This document shows positions 33,614 through 42,025 of a stretch of 64,000 nucleotides of DNA, piece by piece. The position numbers and the translations under genes were made by a program. This DNA comes from Flavobacteriales bacterium (GTDB lineage Bacteria; Bacteroidota; Bacteroidia; CAIKAF01): contig JAGYKD010000002.1 in assembly GCA_018401695.1 (NCBI GenBank), forward strand, positions 124,001 to 188,000, in the 5' to 3' direction. The notes beneath the pieces are model-generated. The model did not search any database, was not told the origin of the DNA, and was given only the letters and a program-made list of their open reading frames with translations. How positions within the stretch are numbered: position 1 is the first letter of the stretch; each line of letters begins with the position of its first letter.

Positions 33614-34290
33614 TCCAAGCTTATGGATTGCCCGGCGCTTAAGGACTTCCAATCGGCAATATTTTCCGGTTCTTCCCTTTGGGTCCATTTTCTAAGCCAT
33701 CCTTTGCCTTCTTTATCCCGGTCATGGGTTCGAATCAACACCTTGGGCTGAAGCATAGGCAATAGCTGTGTTTGGTGCTGTATGGCCAAGGCAACAGTGC
33801 CGCCCAACCACCAGGGCAAATGATAGGCTCTAACCGAAGTAATCCAGGCCTGTGGTTTAGGCTTGGGAAATACATGCTTTTCTTTCCATTTAAAGCCATG
33901 AGGGCTGTAAAGAATCCGCTGCCCCTGGCCTTTATGTTCAATCTCCCAAGCTTTTTGCAAAGGGTGTTTGCCATAAGCGCGCAGGGTAAAAGGACCTAGC
34001 TGTAGTTCCTTTTTATGCTTGAATCCTAATACAGGGGCATGCCCTCTGGCTCGTAATGCTTCTAGGCTAGGCTTGTGGCAATGATCTCCAAAGGGAAAGG
34101 CCACAAAAATATGTGCATGCTGTGGAATGGATTGTATGCCTTTTCCGTAATTCTTCAGCCATTCTTCCGAAAACCAGGACGGACCATTTTTTTGGCTGCC
34201 CCACAACCATGGGTCAATTACCAAAAAGTCGTTCCCGACTTGCCACAGCCAACTGCTGTCTTCATTCAAGGCTTGCAGGCGACTGCTCAT
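33610..34290 (-). CDS. Metallo-beta-lactamase-fold-like protein with degenerate motif
   Basis: 226 residues. The start (WLWQVGNDFLVIDPWLWG) and FPFGDHCHKPSLEALRARG near residue 68 resemble UlaG-type beta-lactamase-fold hydrolases, where HxHxDH binds metal; here only part of that motif is kept. Further strands include ILYSPHGF and VLIRTHDRDKEG. Activity is uncertain. It overlaps the end of the DUF1295 gene upstream by 29 bases. Confidence 0.55.
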   Translation of the reverse strand: MSSRLQALNEDSSWLWQVGNDFLVIDPWLWGSQKNGPSWFSEEWLKNYGKGIQSIPQHAHIFVAFPFGDHCHKPSLEALRARGHAPVLGFKHKKELQLGPFTLRAYGKHPLQKAWEIEHKGQGQRILYSPHGFKWKEKHVFPKPKPQAWITSVRAYHLPWWLGGTVALAIQHQTQLLPMLQPKVLIRTHDRDKEGKGWLRKWTQREEPENIADWKSLSAGQSISLD

Positions 34291-35203
34291 GCACTACTTT
34301 GTTTTTGATTTTCCATGGAATGAGTGCCGGTACTTCCTTTTGATACTTGGTATAGTCTTGCTTCCTCGTCTTTTGCCTTTGTTCCATCATTGGAATGCTC
34401 ACAAAGGCAAATAGTAAGGTTAAGGACAAAGGCCCGGCAAAGGTCCACCAATAATCCGGACTTGCTGCCATGCCTACGGCATAAACGCCCCACCAAAACA
34501 GCAATTCACCCAGGTAGTTGGGATGTCTGCTAATGGCCCAAAGCCCTTTTCTAAACACCAAACCGGGCTTAAGCAAGCCACGTTGTTTGGCACCATGCAT
34601 TTGGTCGTCGGCTATGGTTTCCAAAAATAACCCGAGAAAACATAAGCCAAGGCCTATGAAATCTAAGGCCTGTAATTTAAATCCCCCGGAACTCGGGTTA
34701 AATATGGCCCAAAAGGGCAAACACATGGCAAATACAATAAGGGTAGGAAATAAATGAATGCCTAAAAACGAAACCGGCCAATACATCGCTCCCGTCTTTT
34801 TCCTAAAATCTTGGTATCTCCAATCTTCATGATCTAGACCCGTCCACCCTCGTGCCCAATTGTAGGTGAGTCTCCAAGCCCAAAAACTAACCAGCATAAA
34901 GCATAAACCTACCCTTACCATGGCCACCGGACCGGGTTCCAACAGCAGCGAAGTATCTGCCTGACCCATCCAAAACAAAAACAAAAAGGGAGGAGCTACA
35001 CTCCAATAGGCGTCGTAAAAGGAAGAGTTGTTAAATCCCAAACTAAATAAAAAAATAACCAAGGTAGCCAGCACATCTACCGATAAAAGCTGCACCATAG
35101 GATGCATAAACTCCAAATAGGGTAAGGCAACGGCCGCGGCTGCCAAACAACTTAAGTAAGCAATAAATACCCAAAACAGGGCAACGTATCTATTTTGCTC
35201 CAT
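34262..35203 (-). CDS. DUF1295/steroid reductase-like membrane protein
   Basis: 313 residues, about seven helices. The C-terminal third has QRGLLKPGLVFRKGLWAISRHPNYLGELLFWWG, split here as RKGLWAISRHPNYLGELLFW and WGVYAVG, which is the DUF1295 motif shared with steroid 5-alpha reductases and isoprenylcysteine methyltransferases. The substrate is unknown, perhaps a lipid. It lies four bases after dnaX. Confidence 0.85.
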   Translation of the reverse strand: MEQNRYVALFWVFIAYLSCLAAAAVALPYLEFMHPMVQLLSVDVLATLVIFLFSLGFNNSSFYDAYWSVAPPFLFLFWMGQADTSLLLEPGPVAMVRVGLCFMLVSFWAWRLTYNWARGWTGLDHEDWRYQDFRKKTGAMYWPVSFLGIHLFPTLIVFAMCLPFWAIFNPSSGGFKLQALDFIGLGLCFLGLFLETIADDQMHGAKQRGLLKPGLVFRKGLWAISRHPNYLGELLFWWGVYAVGMAASPDYWWTFAGPLSLTLLFAFVSIPMMEQRQKTRKQDYTKYQKEVPALIPWKIKNKVVHEQSPASLE

Positions 35204-35207
35204 TATT

Positions 35208-37034
35208 TTACTTAAAATCTAGGCCCAATTTAGTTTTAAGTTCCAAAAGCGCCGGGTTTTTTCGACACATTTCTTCGAACTTTTCTTGATTGGTGTATGG
35301 TTTAGCGCTGTTTTCCTGAACACGCACTTCGGTTTTAAACTCAATAAAATCGTTGCTTAGTTTTTCCCGGACATGGGCCAACAACTCTTGCCGCACTTCG
35401 TCAAAACTTTGCTCCTGTCCTCCATAATGCAAAACCACCAAAAATTCGGTTTCGGAGGCTTGTTCAAGCAAGCACTGACTCAATAAGGTTTGCAACATGG
35501 GGCGTTCCGACAGACCCGAACAAAAATCATGAACGGCAGCTTCCAATGCTTCCTTGGTAAAGGACTCTTTGGCTTTGGGTTCCCAGTTTATATCACCGGC
35601 AGCTTTTTGTTCCTGAATTCCTTTAATGGACAAACCTCGGCTTACAGCTTGCCTGCGCCGAGGTTTGTCCCTTGTTTCTTGATCCCCGGAATCGGGCGGG
35701 GGAGCTTTGGGTTGTTCTATCGGTGGAGGCAATTTTTCCTCCACCTTGGCCTCATGCTTTTTTTCTATCTCCTGCGGCTCTCCTGAAGAGGCCGCAAAAG
35801 TGCCTGAATTAGATACTTCTTTTTCCTGACTCAATGCCTGAGCAGCACCGGAGCTGCTGCTACCGGGCCTGAGGTCTTCGGAACTTTTCGGGCTTTGACT
35901 TCCTTGGCTTTTTTCTCCCTCCGTCCCCGGTCCGGGATCAGGATTGAGCAAACGCACCAAAAGCAGCATGGACAATTCCAAATGCAAACGTTTGTTGTTG
36001 GCATTACGGTATTGCCCTTCGGATTGGGCAATATGCTCCAACATGGCTACTTTCTTGTCCAGTCCAATGGTGGCTGACTGAGCAACATATCGCTCCTTTA
36101 CCTCATCCGTTGCTTCCAGCAGTTTTGCCGTTTCGGGGCGGTCTACCACCAATAAATTACGTATATGTTCTGCCAGTCCGGCCAACAAGTGCCCTCCGTC
36201 AAAGCCAAGATTCAGAACCTCGTTTACCAGCAACAACAAGTCCGTTCTTTGGGCGTCTCTAGCCATGGCCACCATTTTAAAATGGTAGTCATAATCCAAA
36301 ACATTCAGGTTCTCAATCACCTGCTGGTAGCCAAAACTAGTGCCGGAAAAGGTTACAATTCGGTCAAAAATACTCAGTGCATCGCGCAATGCGCCATCGG
36401 CTTTTTGGGCAATAATATGCAGCCCTTGGTCTTCGGCTTCTATGTTTTCTTTTACCGCAATTCGAGCCAGGTGACCGGTAATATCATTTACGGTAATTCT
36501 TTTAAAATCAAATATTTGACACCTAGATAGGATGGTTGGCAGAATTTTATGCTTTTCGGTAGTGGCCAAGATAAAAATGGCATGCTTGGGCGGCTCCTCC
36601 AAGGTTTTTAAAAAGGCATTAAAAGCCTGTTGGCTGAGCATGTGCACCTCATCAATGATATACACCGCATAACTGCCCACCTGCGGAGCCATCCGCACCT
36701 GATTGATAAGGTCTCGAATGTCGTCTACCGAATTGTTCGAAGCCGCATCCAATTCATGTATATTGAAGGAATGGGAAGTCTGAAATCCTACACAACTTTC
36801 GCATTTACCGCAGGGTTCCATTTCCGTAGAAGGGCTCATGCAGTTGAGCGATTTGGCTAAAATTCGGGCACAGGTGGTTTTGCCCACCCCGCGTGGACCA
36901 CAAAACAATAGCGCATGAGGAATTTTCTTGCTTTTTAAAGCATTCCGCAAGGTGCTGGTAATGTGGGTCTGGCCAACTACGTCATCAAAAGATATGGGCC
37001 TATATTTCCTGGCCGATACTACAAAATCCTCCAT
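35208..37034 (-). CDS. dnaX: DNA polymerase III subunit gamma/tau
   Basis: DnaX forms the clamp loader. The 608-residue protein has KYRPISFDDVVGQTHI at the start, Walker A GPRGVGKTT (about 47), a zinc module C...CGKCESC (about 65-80), the DEVHML Walker B and SRC sensor (LSRCQIF, about 168). Domain III is followed by a Pro/Ser/Glu-rich linker (about 370-470) and a tau-like C-terminal domain. No obvious slippery frameshift site was found on quick reading. Confidence 0.95.
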   Translation of the reverse strand: MEDFVVSARKYRPISFDDVVGQTHITSTLRNALKSKKIPHALLFCGPRGVGKTTCARILAKSLNCMSPSTEMEPCGKCESCVGFQTSHSFNIHELDAASNNSVDDIRDLINQVRMAPQVGSYAVYIIDEVHMLSQQAFNAFLKTLEEPPKHAIFILATTEKHKILPTILSRCQIFDFKRITVNDITGHLARIAVKENIEAEDQGLHIIAQKADGALRDALSIFDRIVTFSGTSFGYQQVIENLNVLDYDYHFKMVAMARDAQRTDLLLLVNEVLNLGFDGGHLLAGLAEHIRNLLVVDRPETAKLLEATDEVKERYVAQSATIGLDKKVAMLEHIAQSEGQYRNANNKRLHLELSMLLLVRLLNPDPGPGTEGEKSQGSQSPKSSEDLRPGSSSSGAAQALSQEKEVSNSGTFAASSGEPQEIEKKHEAKVEEKLPPPIEQPKAPPPDSGDQETRDKPRRRQAVSRGLSIKGIQEQKAAGDINWEPKAKESFTKEALEAAVHDFCSGLSERPMLQTLLSQCLLEQASETEFLVVLHYGGQEQSFDEVRQELLAHVREKLSNDFIEFKTEVRVQENSAKPYTNQEKFEEMCRKNPALLELKTKLGLDFK

Positions 37035-37083
37035 AAGGCAATGCGCTCTGCTTCAAAGATACAATCCCTCCGCCAATCTTTAC

Positions 37084-37596
37084 CTAAATTGTTTCGGCAT
37101 TGGCTGTGCCGGAAAGGGAACCCATTTCTTTGTCAATAAGATACAAGCCGTTGGCCTCCAGTCCAATAAGCTTTATTTTGTCCTGTATGCTTCGCGCTAA
37201 AGTCTCCTCTTCGTGCTGCTCTTCTACATACCATTGCAAAAAGTTAAGGGTCGTGTAGTCCTTTTCTTGGGTGGCTATATACACCAATTTATTAATGCCC
37301 TGAGATACTTTTACCTCGCCTTCCAAAAAGCAGTCCACTACCTCCATGATGTCCTTAAAGTGCAACTGAACCTTGTCCGGTGCCGGTGTTAAGGCGTGAC
37401 CACCCGAGTCGTTGATGTATTTAAACAAGCGAAGCATGTGCAGGCGCTCCTCATCGGATTGCTTATAAAAAAAGCGCGCCGCTCCTTCCATTCCTTTCAC
37501 TTCGCACCAAGAGGCCATGGCCAAATAGCTGTAAGAACTTTGGCACTCTACTTCAATTTGCTCATTTAGAGCTTCTTCTACTATTTTGGTAAGCAT
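37084..37596 (-). CDS. Ferritin
   Basis: 170 residues, four-helix ferritin. The ferroxidase ligands are visible in NEQIEVECQSSYSYLAMASW (Glu about 17), SDEERLHMLRLF (Glu and His about 49-52) and VEEQHEEETLARSI (about 126-130). It stores iron in a 24-subunit cage. The ATG at 37596 fits the family; the longer in-frame start reads into rnz. It lies eight bases after the end of rnz, so they may share a transcript. Confidence 0.93.
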   Translation of the reverse strand: MLTKIVEEALNEQIEVECQSSYSYLAMASWCEVKGMEGAARFFYKQSDEERLHMLRLFKYINDSGGHALTPAPDKVQLHFKDIMEVVDCFLEGEVKVSQGINKLVYIATQEKDYTTLNFLQWYVEEQHEEETLARSIQDKIKLIGLEANGLYLIDKEMGSLSGTANAETI

Positions 37597-37604
37597 AATC
37601 TTAT

Positions 37605-38528
37605 TTATGTGGTTTGTGGTAAGATAATTCGATATCCGTTTTCTGCCAAGCGGCAATCCGCAAAAATGGACCTGGCCTCCTCCAAGACAGGTGCCAAGTC
37701 GCGGTACCGCACCGAAAAATGACCCAAAAGAAGGGAGCCAACGCCCCATTGACGGGCCAACTCAGCCGCCTCCTTGGCCGTCGAATGCCCGGTTTTTTTA
37801 GCCCTCGTTTTATGCATTTCCATAAACGTAGCCTCATGATATAAAATATCTACAGCATCGTATTTGTTCACGCTGTCTAACCTTGGGCGGGTATCTGTAA
37901 GGTAACCATAGGACCGAACTTGAGCTGGCGGATCCGTTACCTCATCGCTCAAAATTACAGTGCCATTTTCCAAGCAAACATCTTTTCCTTGTTTGAGTTG
38001 CTTTAGGGCCTGAACACCAGGATGATTTGCCTCAACCCAATCTTTTTTGAGCTTGCGGCCTCCCACTTTTTCATAAAATAAAAAACCATGGCAGGGCACA
38101 GGGTGCGTCAGTGGAACAGCATAGCATTGCAGACCCTTATCTTCAAAAAGCAATCCCTCAAAATCCGGTTCTAAAACTTGCAACTGTAACTCAAACCGAA
38201 AGACATTGCCGGTTATGGAAATATAGTAGTCCAAAAAATCCAACACCGCTTTGGGAGCAAATAAGCGCAAGGGCTGCCTGCGGTCTAGCAAATCCATGGT
38301 CGACAAAAGCCCCGGTAGTCCCAGAAAATGATCGGCATGCGCATGCGAAATCAACAAACATTGCAAGCGTTGCATGGGCAGTTTCTCCTGCCGAATCCGA
38401 ATTTGTGTACCCTCTCCACAATCCAATAAGTAATGACGGTGATGCACGGTAAGCCATTGACTACTAAGCCAGCGTTTAGCCGTAGGAATAGCAGAACTGC
38501 AACCAAGTATGGTAATTTCAAAATTCAT
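37605..38528 (-). CDS. rnz: Ribonuclease Z
   Basis: RNase Z removes the 3' trailer of tRNA precursors. None of the tRNA genes here encodes CCA, so such processing is needed. The 307-residue protein starts MNFEITILGCSSAIPT and has SHAHADHFLGLPGLL (HxHxDH, about 62), PLTHPVPCHGF (about 137), ILSDEVTD, HEATF and GHSTAKEAA, and GHFSVRY. A 47-residue in-frame extension would translate hairpin element B and is rejected. STAS and ferritin genes are nearby. Confidence 0.95.
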   Translation of the reverse strand: MNFEITILGCSSAIPTAKRWLSSQWLTVHHRHYLLDCGEGTQIRIRQEKLPMQRLQCLLISHAHADHFLGLPGLLSTMDLLDRRQPLRLFAPKAVLDFLDYYISITGNVFRFELQLQVLEPDFEGLLFEDKGLQCYAVPLTHPVPCHGFLFYEKVGGRKLKKDWVEANHPGVQALKQLKQGKDVCLENGTVILSDEVTDPPAQVRSYGYLTDTRPRLDSVNKYDAVDILYHEATFMEMHKTRAKKTGHSTAKEAAELARQWGVGSLLLGHFSVRYRDLAPVLEEARSIFADCRLAENGYRIILPQTT

Positions 38529-38532
38529 GTTT

Positions 38533-38680
38533 GGCGGCCTTTTCCGGCTGCCCGCTTCAAGTCCTCGGCCCTCGGCCCGGCAGGCTATACCGCACAGGGA
38601 GTTTGCTGCGCTCCACTCCTGTGCGGCAAGCCTGCCAGAGCCTCGTGCCTCCGGGCTTTTCGCTTGCATCCGGGGCCGGT
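38533..38680 (-). repeat. Structured hairpin element, subfamily 1 (copy B)
   Basis: Read on the minus strand: GGCCCCGGATGC flank, GAAAAGCCCGGAGG, outer stem GGCAGGCT (38636-38629) with AGCCTGCC (38586-38579), inner stem CCGCACAGGAGT with ACTCCCTGTGCGG, 12-base loop GGAGCGCAGCAA, then GAGGACTTGAAGCGGGCAGC and GGAAAAGGCC. Stems differ from copy A in most bases yet pair perfectly. Its 3' end is five bases from the rnz start codon, so here it could act as a leader. Confidence 0.7.
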
Positions 38681-38800
38681 CGAAAGTACAATTTTAATGG
38701 CACTCTACGGCAATTGGCTAGGGCTTGCGCCCATAGGCTCCTTTTTTTGTTCAATATGGGTCTCTAATTGGTGCTTTCTTTGCTCAGGCGGAAACAGGCA

Positions 38801-38870
38801 CCATGTAGAGATTTTAAACCTAAAATAGTAATGATAATCAATGACTTATGTATTTCCATGTAGAGATTTT
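38801..38870. repeat. Direct repeat around a Fur-box-like site
   Basis: CCATGTAGAGATTTT occurs at 38801-38815 and 38856-38870. Between them AATGATAATCAATGAC (about 38829-38844) resembles one and a half Fur half-sites (GATAATGATAATCATTATC). No gene starts close by except rnz, beyond element B. The rest of 38700-38885 shows nothing. Confidence 0.3.
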
Positions 38871-38885
38871 TCCAAATAACGGATT

Positions 38886-39055
38886 GGGACCCTTGACGCG
38901 TTGTGTTTTCAAGTTTATATCCCTGACCAAGGCGTCAGGGACCTAGTTCCTGACCGGAGCGTCAGGAGACAATTAGGGCACGGACAAATGGAAAGTCTCC
39001 TGACGCTGCGGTCAGGACAGGATCGCCGCCAGAATAACAGCGCGTCAACGGTCTC
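38886..39055 (-). repeat. MITE-like element (copy M1)
   Basis: Terminal inverted repeats GGGACCCTTGACGCG (left) and CGCGTCAACGGTCTC (right). Inside are perfect small hairpins such as CCTGACCGCAGCGTCAGG and CCCTGACCAAGGCGTCAGGG, plus the family segment ACTTTCCATTTGTCCGTGCC (minus strand) and TATTCTGGCGGC near one end. GGATTGG and GGATGGG flank it, an imperfect possible target duplication. No ORF inside. Confidence 0.75.
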
Positions 39056-39108
39056 GGATGGGTTTAAGTAAGCAAAAGACACCCAAATACACCCCTAAAA
39101 TCTTACCC

Positions 39109-39138
39109 AAAAAAAAAGCCTGCATAACGCAGGCCTTT
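39109..39138 (-). terminator. Intrinsic terminator of the T9SS cargo gene at 39158
   Basis: On the minus strand AAAGGCCTGCGTTATGCAGG (stem GCCTGC with GCAGGC), then a run of nine T. Confidence 0.88.
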
Positions 39139-39157
39139 AAAATCGTTTTAAGCAGAA

Positions 39158-40027
39158 TTAATGCTTTACCATTAACTTATCTACAACTTGTGTTCCGTTA
39201 AGGTTTAGGCTAAGTCCATAGATTCCGTTGCTCAAAGTGCTTGTAGGAATGCTTAAGCGTTGGGTACCAACCTGCACGGAATATGCTTGCTCAAACACTA
39301 CACGTCCCAAAGCATCGGTGATAGCGATTTGAGCCATTCCGGCGCTAGGAGCATAGATGGGCAATTCGGTGTAATTGTGCGCAGGGTTTGGTTGCAAGGG
39401 CAAAAGTTGTAGTCCATTGCCCTCACCAAAGTTTTCTACCGAGGCAGTAGCACAAACAGGCATGGCAATGTTAAAAGACAACACCCCATCGGTTCCGGGA
39501 ACGTCGTTGCAACCGAGTCCGAGAGGGTCAATACGCCCCCTCACATCTACCTTAAAATAGATGGTATCGCAAGGATTATTGATAGGGCTAGGAACATTGG
39601 TAGAACTCAAGCGCAAGCAAACTCTTTTAATATTTGTGTTAGGCGCAATTTCAATGGGGGTGTTTTGGGAATTGGCCGGGGTAATGGCAGGGCTTTGAGC
39701 ATCTTGCCATACCTCCCAGTCAAAATTGAAATTGGCAGGAATATTTTGGTTGTAAGAGGCCGCCGTATCAAGGCTAACGCTCAGGATTTTGATTCCACAT
39801 AATGCAATGGAATCGCCCGGAGTTTGAGTTAGCGTGTTATCGACCTGCCCGGGAAGCACCACGGTGTTTTGGTGGTTATAATTGGTGCCGGTAACCGCTT
39901 CGGGTATGGGGTTGGGATTGAAACCAAGCTCCGTTGCGGCAGGATCGGGAGGAAAGGGGGAGCAAATTTGTGCTTGGAGGGCAGAGCCTAGGCACAGGGC
40001 TACGAAAAGGGTATGTGTTTTATTCAT
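39158..40027 (-). CDS. Secreted protein with type IX sorting domain (type A)
   Basis: 289 residues. The signal peptide ends ALQAQ. The middle (about 25-205) is a Pro/Asn/Thr-rich beta region with four spaced cysteines and no named domain. Residues about 210-289 are a T9SS type A sorting domain (LLPLQPNPAHNYTELPI, ITDALGRVVFEQAY, LSNGIYGLSLN, DKLMVKH). It should be exported and attached or released at the surface. Confidence 0.82.
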   Translation of the reverse strand: MNKTHTLFVALCLGSALQAQICSPFPPDPAATELGFNPNPIPEAVTGTNYNHQNTVVLPGQVDNTLTQTPGDSIALCGIKILSVSLDTAASYNQNIPANFNFDWEVWQDAQSPAITPANSQNTPIEIAPNTNIKRVCLRLSSTNVPSPINNPCDTIYFKVDVRGRIDPLGLGCNDVPGTDGVLSFNIAMPVCATASVENFGEGNGLQLLPLQPNPAHNYTELPIYAPSAGMAQIAITDALGRVVFEQAYSVQVGTQRLSIPTSTLSNGIYGLSLNLNGTQVVDKLMVKH

Positions 40028-40048
40028 AAAACAGAAATTAAAAAAATA

Positions 40049-40432
40049 TTAACGGTCGTTTTCTTCTTGACTAAGGTCGTTGGCGATGTTATCCATAATA
40101 ATGAAATCTTCGATTTCGTTGGGGTTATGGATAATGTTAAGGATGCTGTCGAGTTGAGAGATGGTTATCAACTTCATAACCGATTCAGATACCCCAGTAA
40201 TTACCAAGACTCCTTGTGCTGTTTTGCACAGGCGGTTGGCCACCAAAATAGAGGAGAGGCCACTGGAGTCAATGTACTTCACCTCGCTCAAATCAATCAC
40301 CAAATTTTTTACCCCCTTTCCATTTTGGAATACGATTTCGGATTTAAGATCCGGAGAAACCACACTATCGAGTTTGTCGGTTTCTATTTTTAGGGATACA
40401 AAATGATTTTGAGGATTGGTTGCAATACTCAT
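40049..40432 (-). CDS. STAS-domain protein (anti-sigma factor antagonist type)
   Basis: 127 residues. A STAS domain covers about 10-105 with VKNLVIDLSEVKYIDSSGLS (the phosphorylatable Ser region DSSGLSSIL, about 56-64). Such proteins bind anti-sigma kinases or other regulators. The C-terminus is an acidic tail. No kinase gene is next to it, so its partner lies elsewhere. A -7-like TAACTTTG lies at 40449-40456. Confidence 0.88.
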   Translation of the reverse strand: MSIATNPQNHFVSLKIETDKLDSVVSPDLKSEIVFQNGKGVKNLVIDLSEVKYIDSSGLSSILVANRLCKTAQGVLVITGVSESVMKLITISQLDSILNIIHNPNEIEDFIIMDNIANDLSQEENDR

Positions 40433-40478
40433 TTTTGGGAATTTTAGGCAAAGTTAACAAAAAACAAAGGGCAGAGCA

Positions 40479-41423
40479 CTATGGGCGGCTTGCCAATAGA
40501 AATAAAACCGCCATGCGCACGGCAACTCCGTTTTCTACTTGATCTAAGATTAAAGATTCAGGGCGGTCGGCCACCTCTGAACTAATCTCTACGCCTCTAT
40601 TCATCGGGCCCGGGTGCAACACCAAAGGAGGCCTGTCTATCCCTAGCAAATGCTGTTGTTGCAGACCATAGAAACGCGCATATTCATAATTTCCCGGGAA
40701 GTAGCTACCTTCTTGTCTTTCTTTTTGAATGCGCAACATGTTGAGTGCATCGTGGCTGTTAACCACATCTTGCAGTCTATGATAAACCTTCACTCCCAGC
40801 TGCTCTATATGTTTTGGAATTAAGGTAGGGGGACCACATACGCTAACTTTTGCCCCGAGTTTTTGTAAGCATCGAATATTGCTCAAGGCCACCCTGCTGT
40901 GCAAAATATCCCCAACTATGGCAATGCGTTTTTCTGCCAAATTGCCCAAATGCTCTTGTAGGGTAAAGGCGTCAAGAAGTGCCTGGGTGGGATGTTCGTG
41001 GGTGCCATCTCCGGCATTTATGATTTGGGCATGCTTGCTTTTGGGAAAACCGGCCAGACGCTTGGCCAAAAAATGACTGGATCCCGGTGCCGAATGGCGA
41101 ATAACCACCATGTCCACTTTCATGGCTAAAATATTGTTGGCTGTATCTACCAGGGTTTCCCCTTTGGCCAGGCTGGATTGACTCCCGGAAAAGTTGAGCA
41201 CATCGGCACTAAGGCGCTTTTGGGCCAATTCAAAGCTAAGCTTGGTACGTGTGGAGTTTTCGAAAAATAGGTTTGCTATGGTAATGTCTCTTAGCGAGGG
41301 AACTTTTTTTATTGGCCGTTGAAGCACTTCTTTAAATTCAGTGGCTGTGCTCAAAATGCGCTGAATATCTTCGCTATTCAGCTCATTAATCCCTAAAAGA
41401 TGCCGCACAGAAAGACTATTCAT
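40479..41423 (-). CDS. pyrB: Aspartate carbamoyltransferase catalytic subunit
   Basis: PyrB joins carbamoyl phosphate and aspartate in pyrimidine synthesis. The 314-residue protein has FFENSTRTKLSFELA (STRT carbamoyl-phosphate loop, about 55), GTHEHPTQALLD (about 130) and VLHPGPMNRGVEI (about 268). The ATG at 41423 starts MNSLSVRHLLG; upstream residues lie in pyrR. It overlaps pyrR by four bases. The short chain suggests the trimer form without a PyrI subunit. Confidence 0.95.
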   Translation of the reverse strand: MNSLSVRHLLGINELNSEDIQRILSTATEFKEVLQRPIKKVPSLRDITIANLFFENSTRTKLSFELAQKRLSADVLNFSGSQSSLAKGETLVDTANNILAMKVDMVVIRHSAPGSSHFLAKRLAGFPKSKHAQIINAGDGTHEHPTQALLDAFTLQEHLGNLAEKRIAIVGDILHSRVALSNIRCLQKLGAKVSVCGPPTLIPKHIEQLGVKVYHRLQDVVNSHDALNMLRIQKERQEGSYFPGNYEYARFYGLQQQHLLGIDRPPLVLHPGPMNRGVEISSEVADRPESLILDQVENGVAVRMAVLFLLASRP

Positions 41424-41968
41424 GGCGTATTGTCGTTGGCAACAAGAATTTGATCTTGTCCGTGAAACTCTTCCCATTCCACCAAAATCTTTTGATGGGA
41501 TTGAGATTCGGCTTTGAAACCCACAAAATCAGCTTGTATGGGCAATTCTCGGGTCAATCGACGGTCAACCAACACCAACAATTGAACCGAAGAAGGCCGT
41601 CCAAAGGACTGGAGGGCATCCAGGGCGGCACGAATGGTTCTACCGGTGTAAAGAACATCGTCTATTAAAATTACCCTTCGGTTTTCCAAGCTAACCGAAA
41701 GTTGGGTAGCAGCAGGTTCAGCGGGCTTATTGCGCCTTCTAAAGTCGTCCCTATGGAAGGTAATGTCCAGAAGTCCGAAATCCCAAGAAAGCTCTGGGGC
41801 CAGTTGTGCCAGCGCCTCTTGAATTCGATGGGCCAAAAAGGTTCCCCGTGGCTGAACGCCAATTAATACCGGATTAGGGTATTGAGCATGAAACTCAAGC
41901 ACCTGAATGGCAAGCCGCTGAATGCGTTCTTGCATGTGTTTTCCATTCCAGAGTAACCGGGATTGCAT
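41420..41968 (-). CDS. pyrR: PyrR: pyr regulator/uracil phosphoribosyltransferase
   Basis: 182 residues with the PRPP loop VILIDDVLYTGRTIRAALD (about 97-115), GVQPRGTFLAHRI (about 37) and a C-terminal VGFKAESQ. In many bacteria PyrR binds pyr mRNA and controls attenuation, and it also makes UMP. No PyrR-binding attenuator is evident in the 20-base leader here. The ATG at 41968 is preferred to the GTG one codon earlier. It is followed by pyrB. Confidence 0.93.
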   Translation of the reverse strand: MQSRLLWNGKHMQERIQRLAIQVLEFHAQYPNPVLIGVQPRGTFLAHRIQEALAQLAPELSWDFGLLDITFHRDDFRRRNKPAEPAATQLSVSLENRRVILIDDVLYTGRTIRAALDALQSFGRPSSVQLLVLVDRRLTRELPIQADFVGFKAESQSHQKILVEWEEFHGQDQILVANDNTP

Positions 41969-41988
41969 CACTGAATTTGGATAAAGGT

Positions 41989-42020
41989 AAAAAAAAGCCC
42001 CCCAAATATTGGGGGGCTTA
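41989..42020 (-). terminator. Intrinsic terminator of rpsA
   Basis: On the minus strand, a stem of GCCCCCC with GGGGGGC (41997-42003, 42011-42017), then eight T. It separates rpsA from pyrR. Confidence 0.9.
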
Positions 42021-42025
42021 TGGGC

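Noticed and set aside
41968-42025. PyrR attenuator before pyrR
   Set aside because: The hairpin there is the rpsA terminator; no PyrR-binding loop consensus and no antiterminator are seen.
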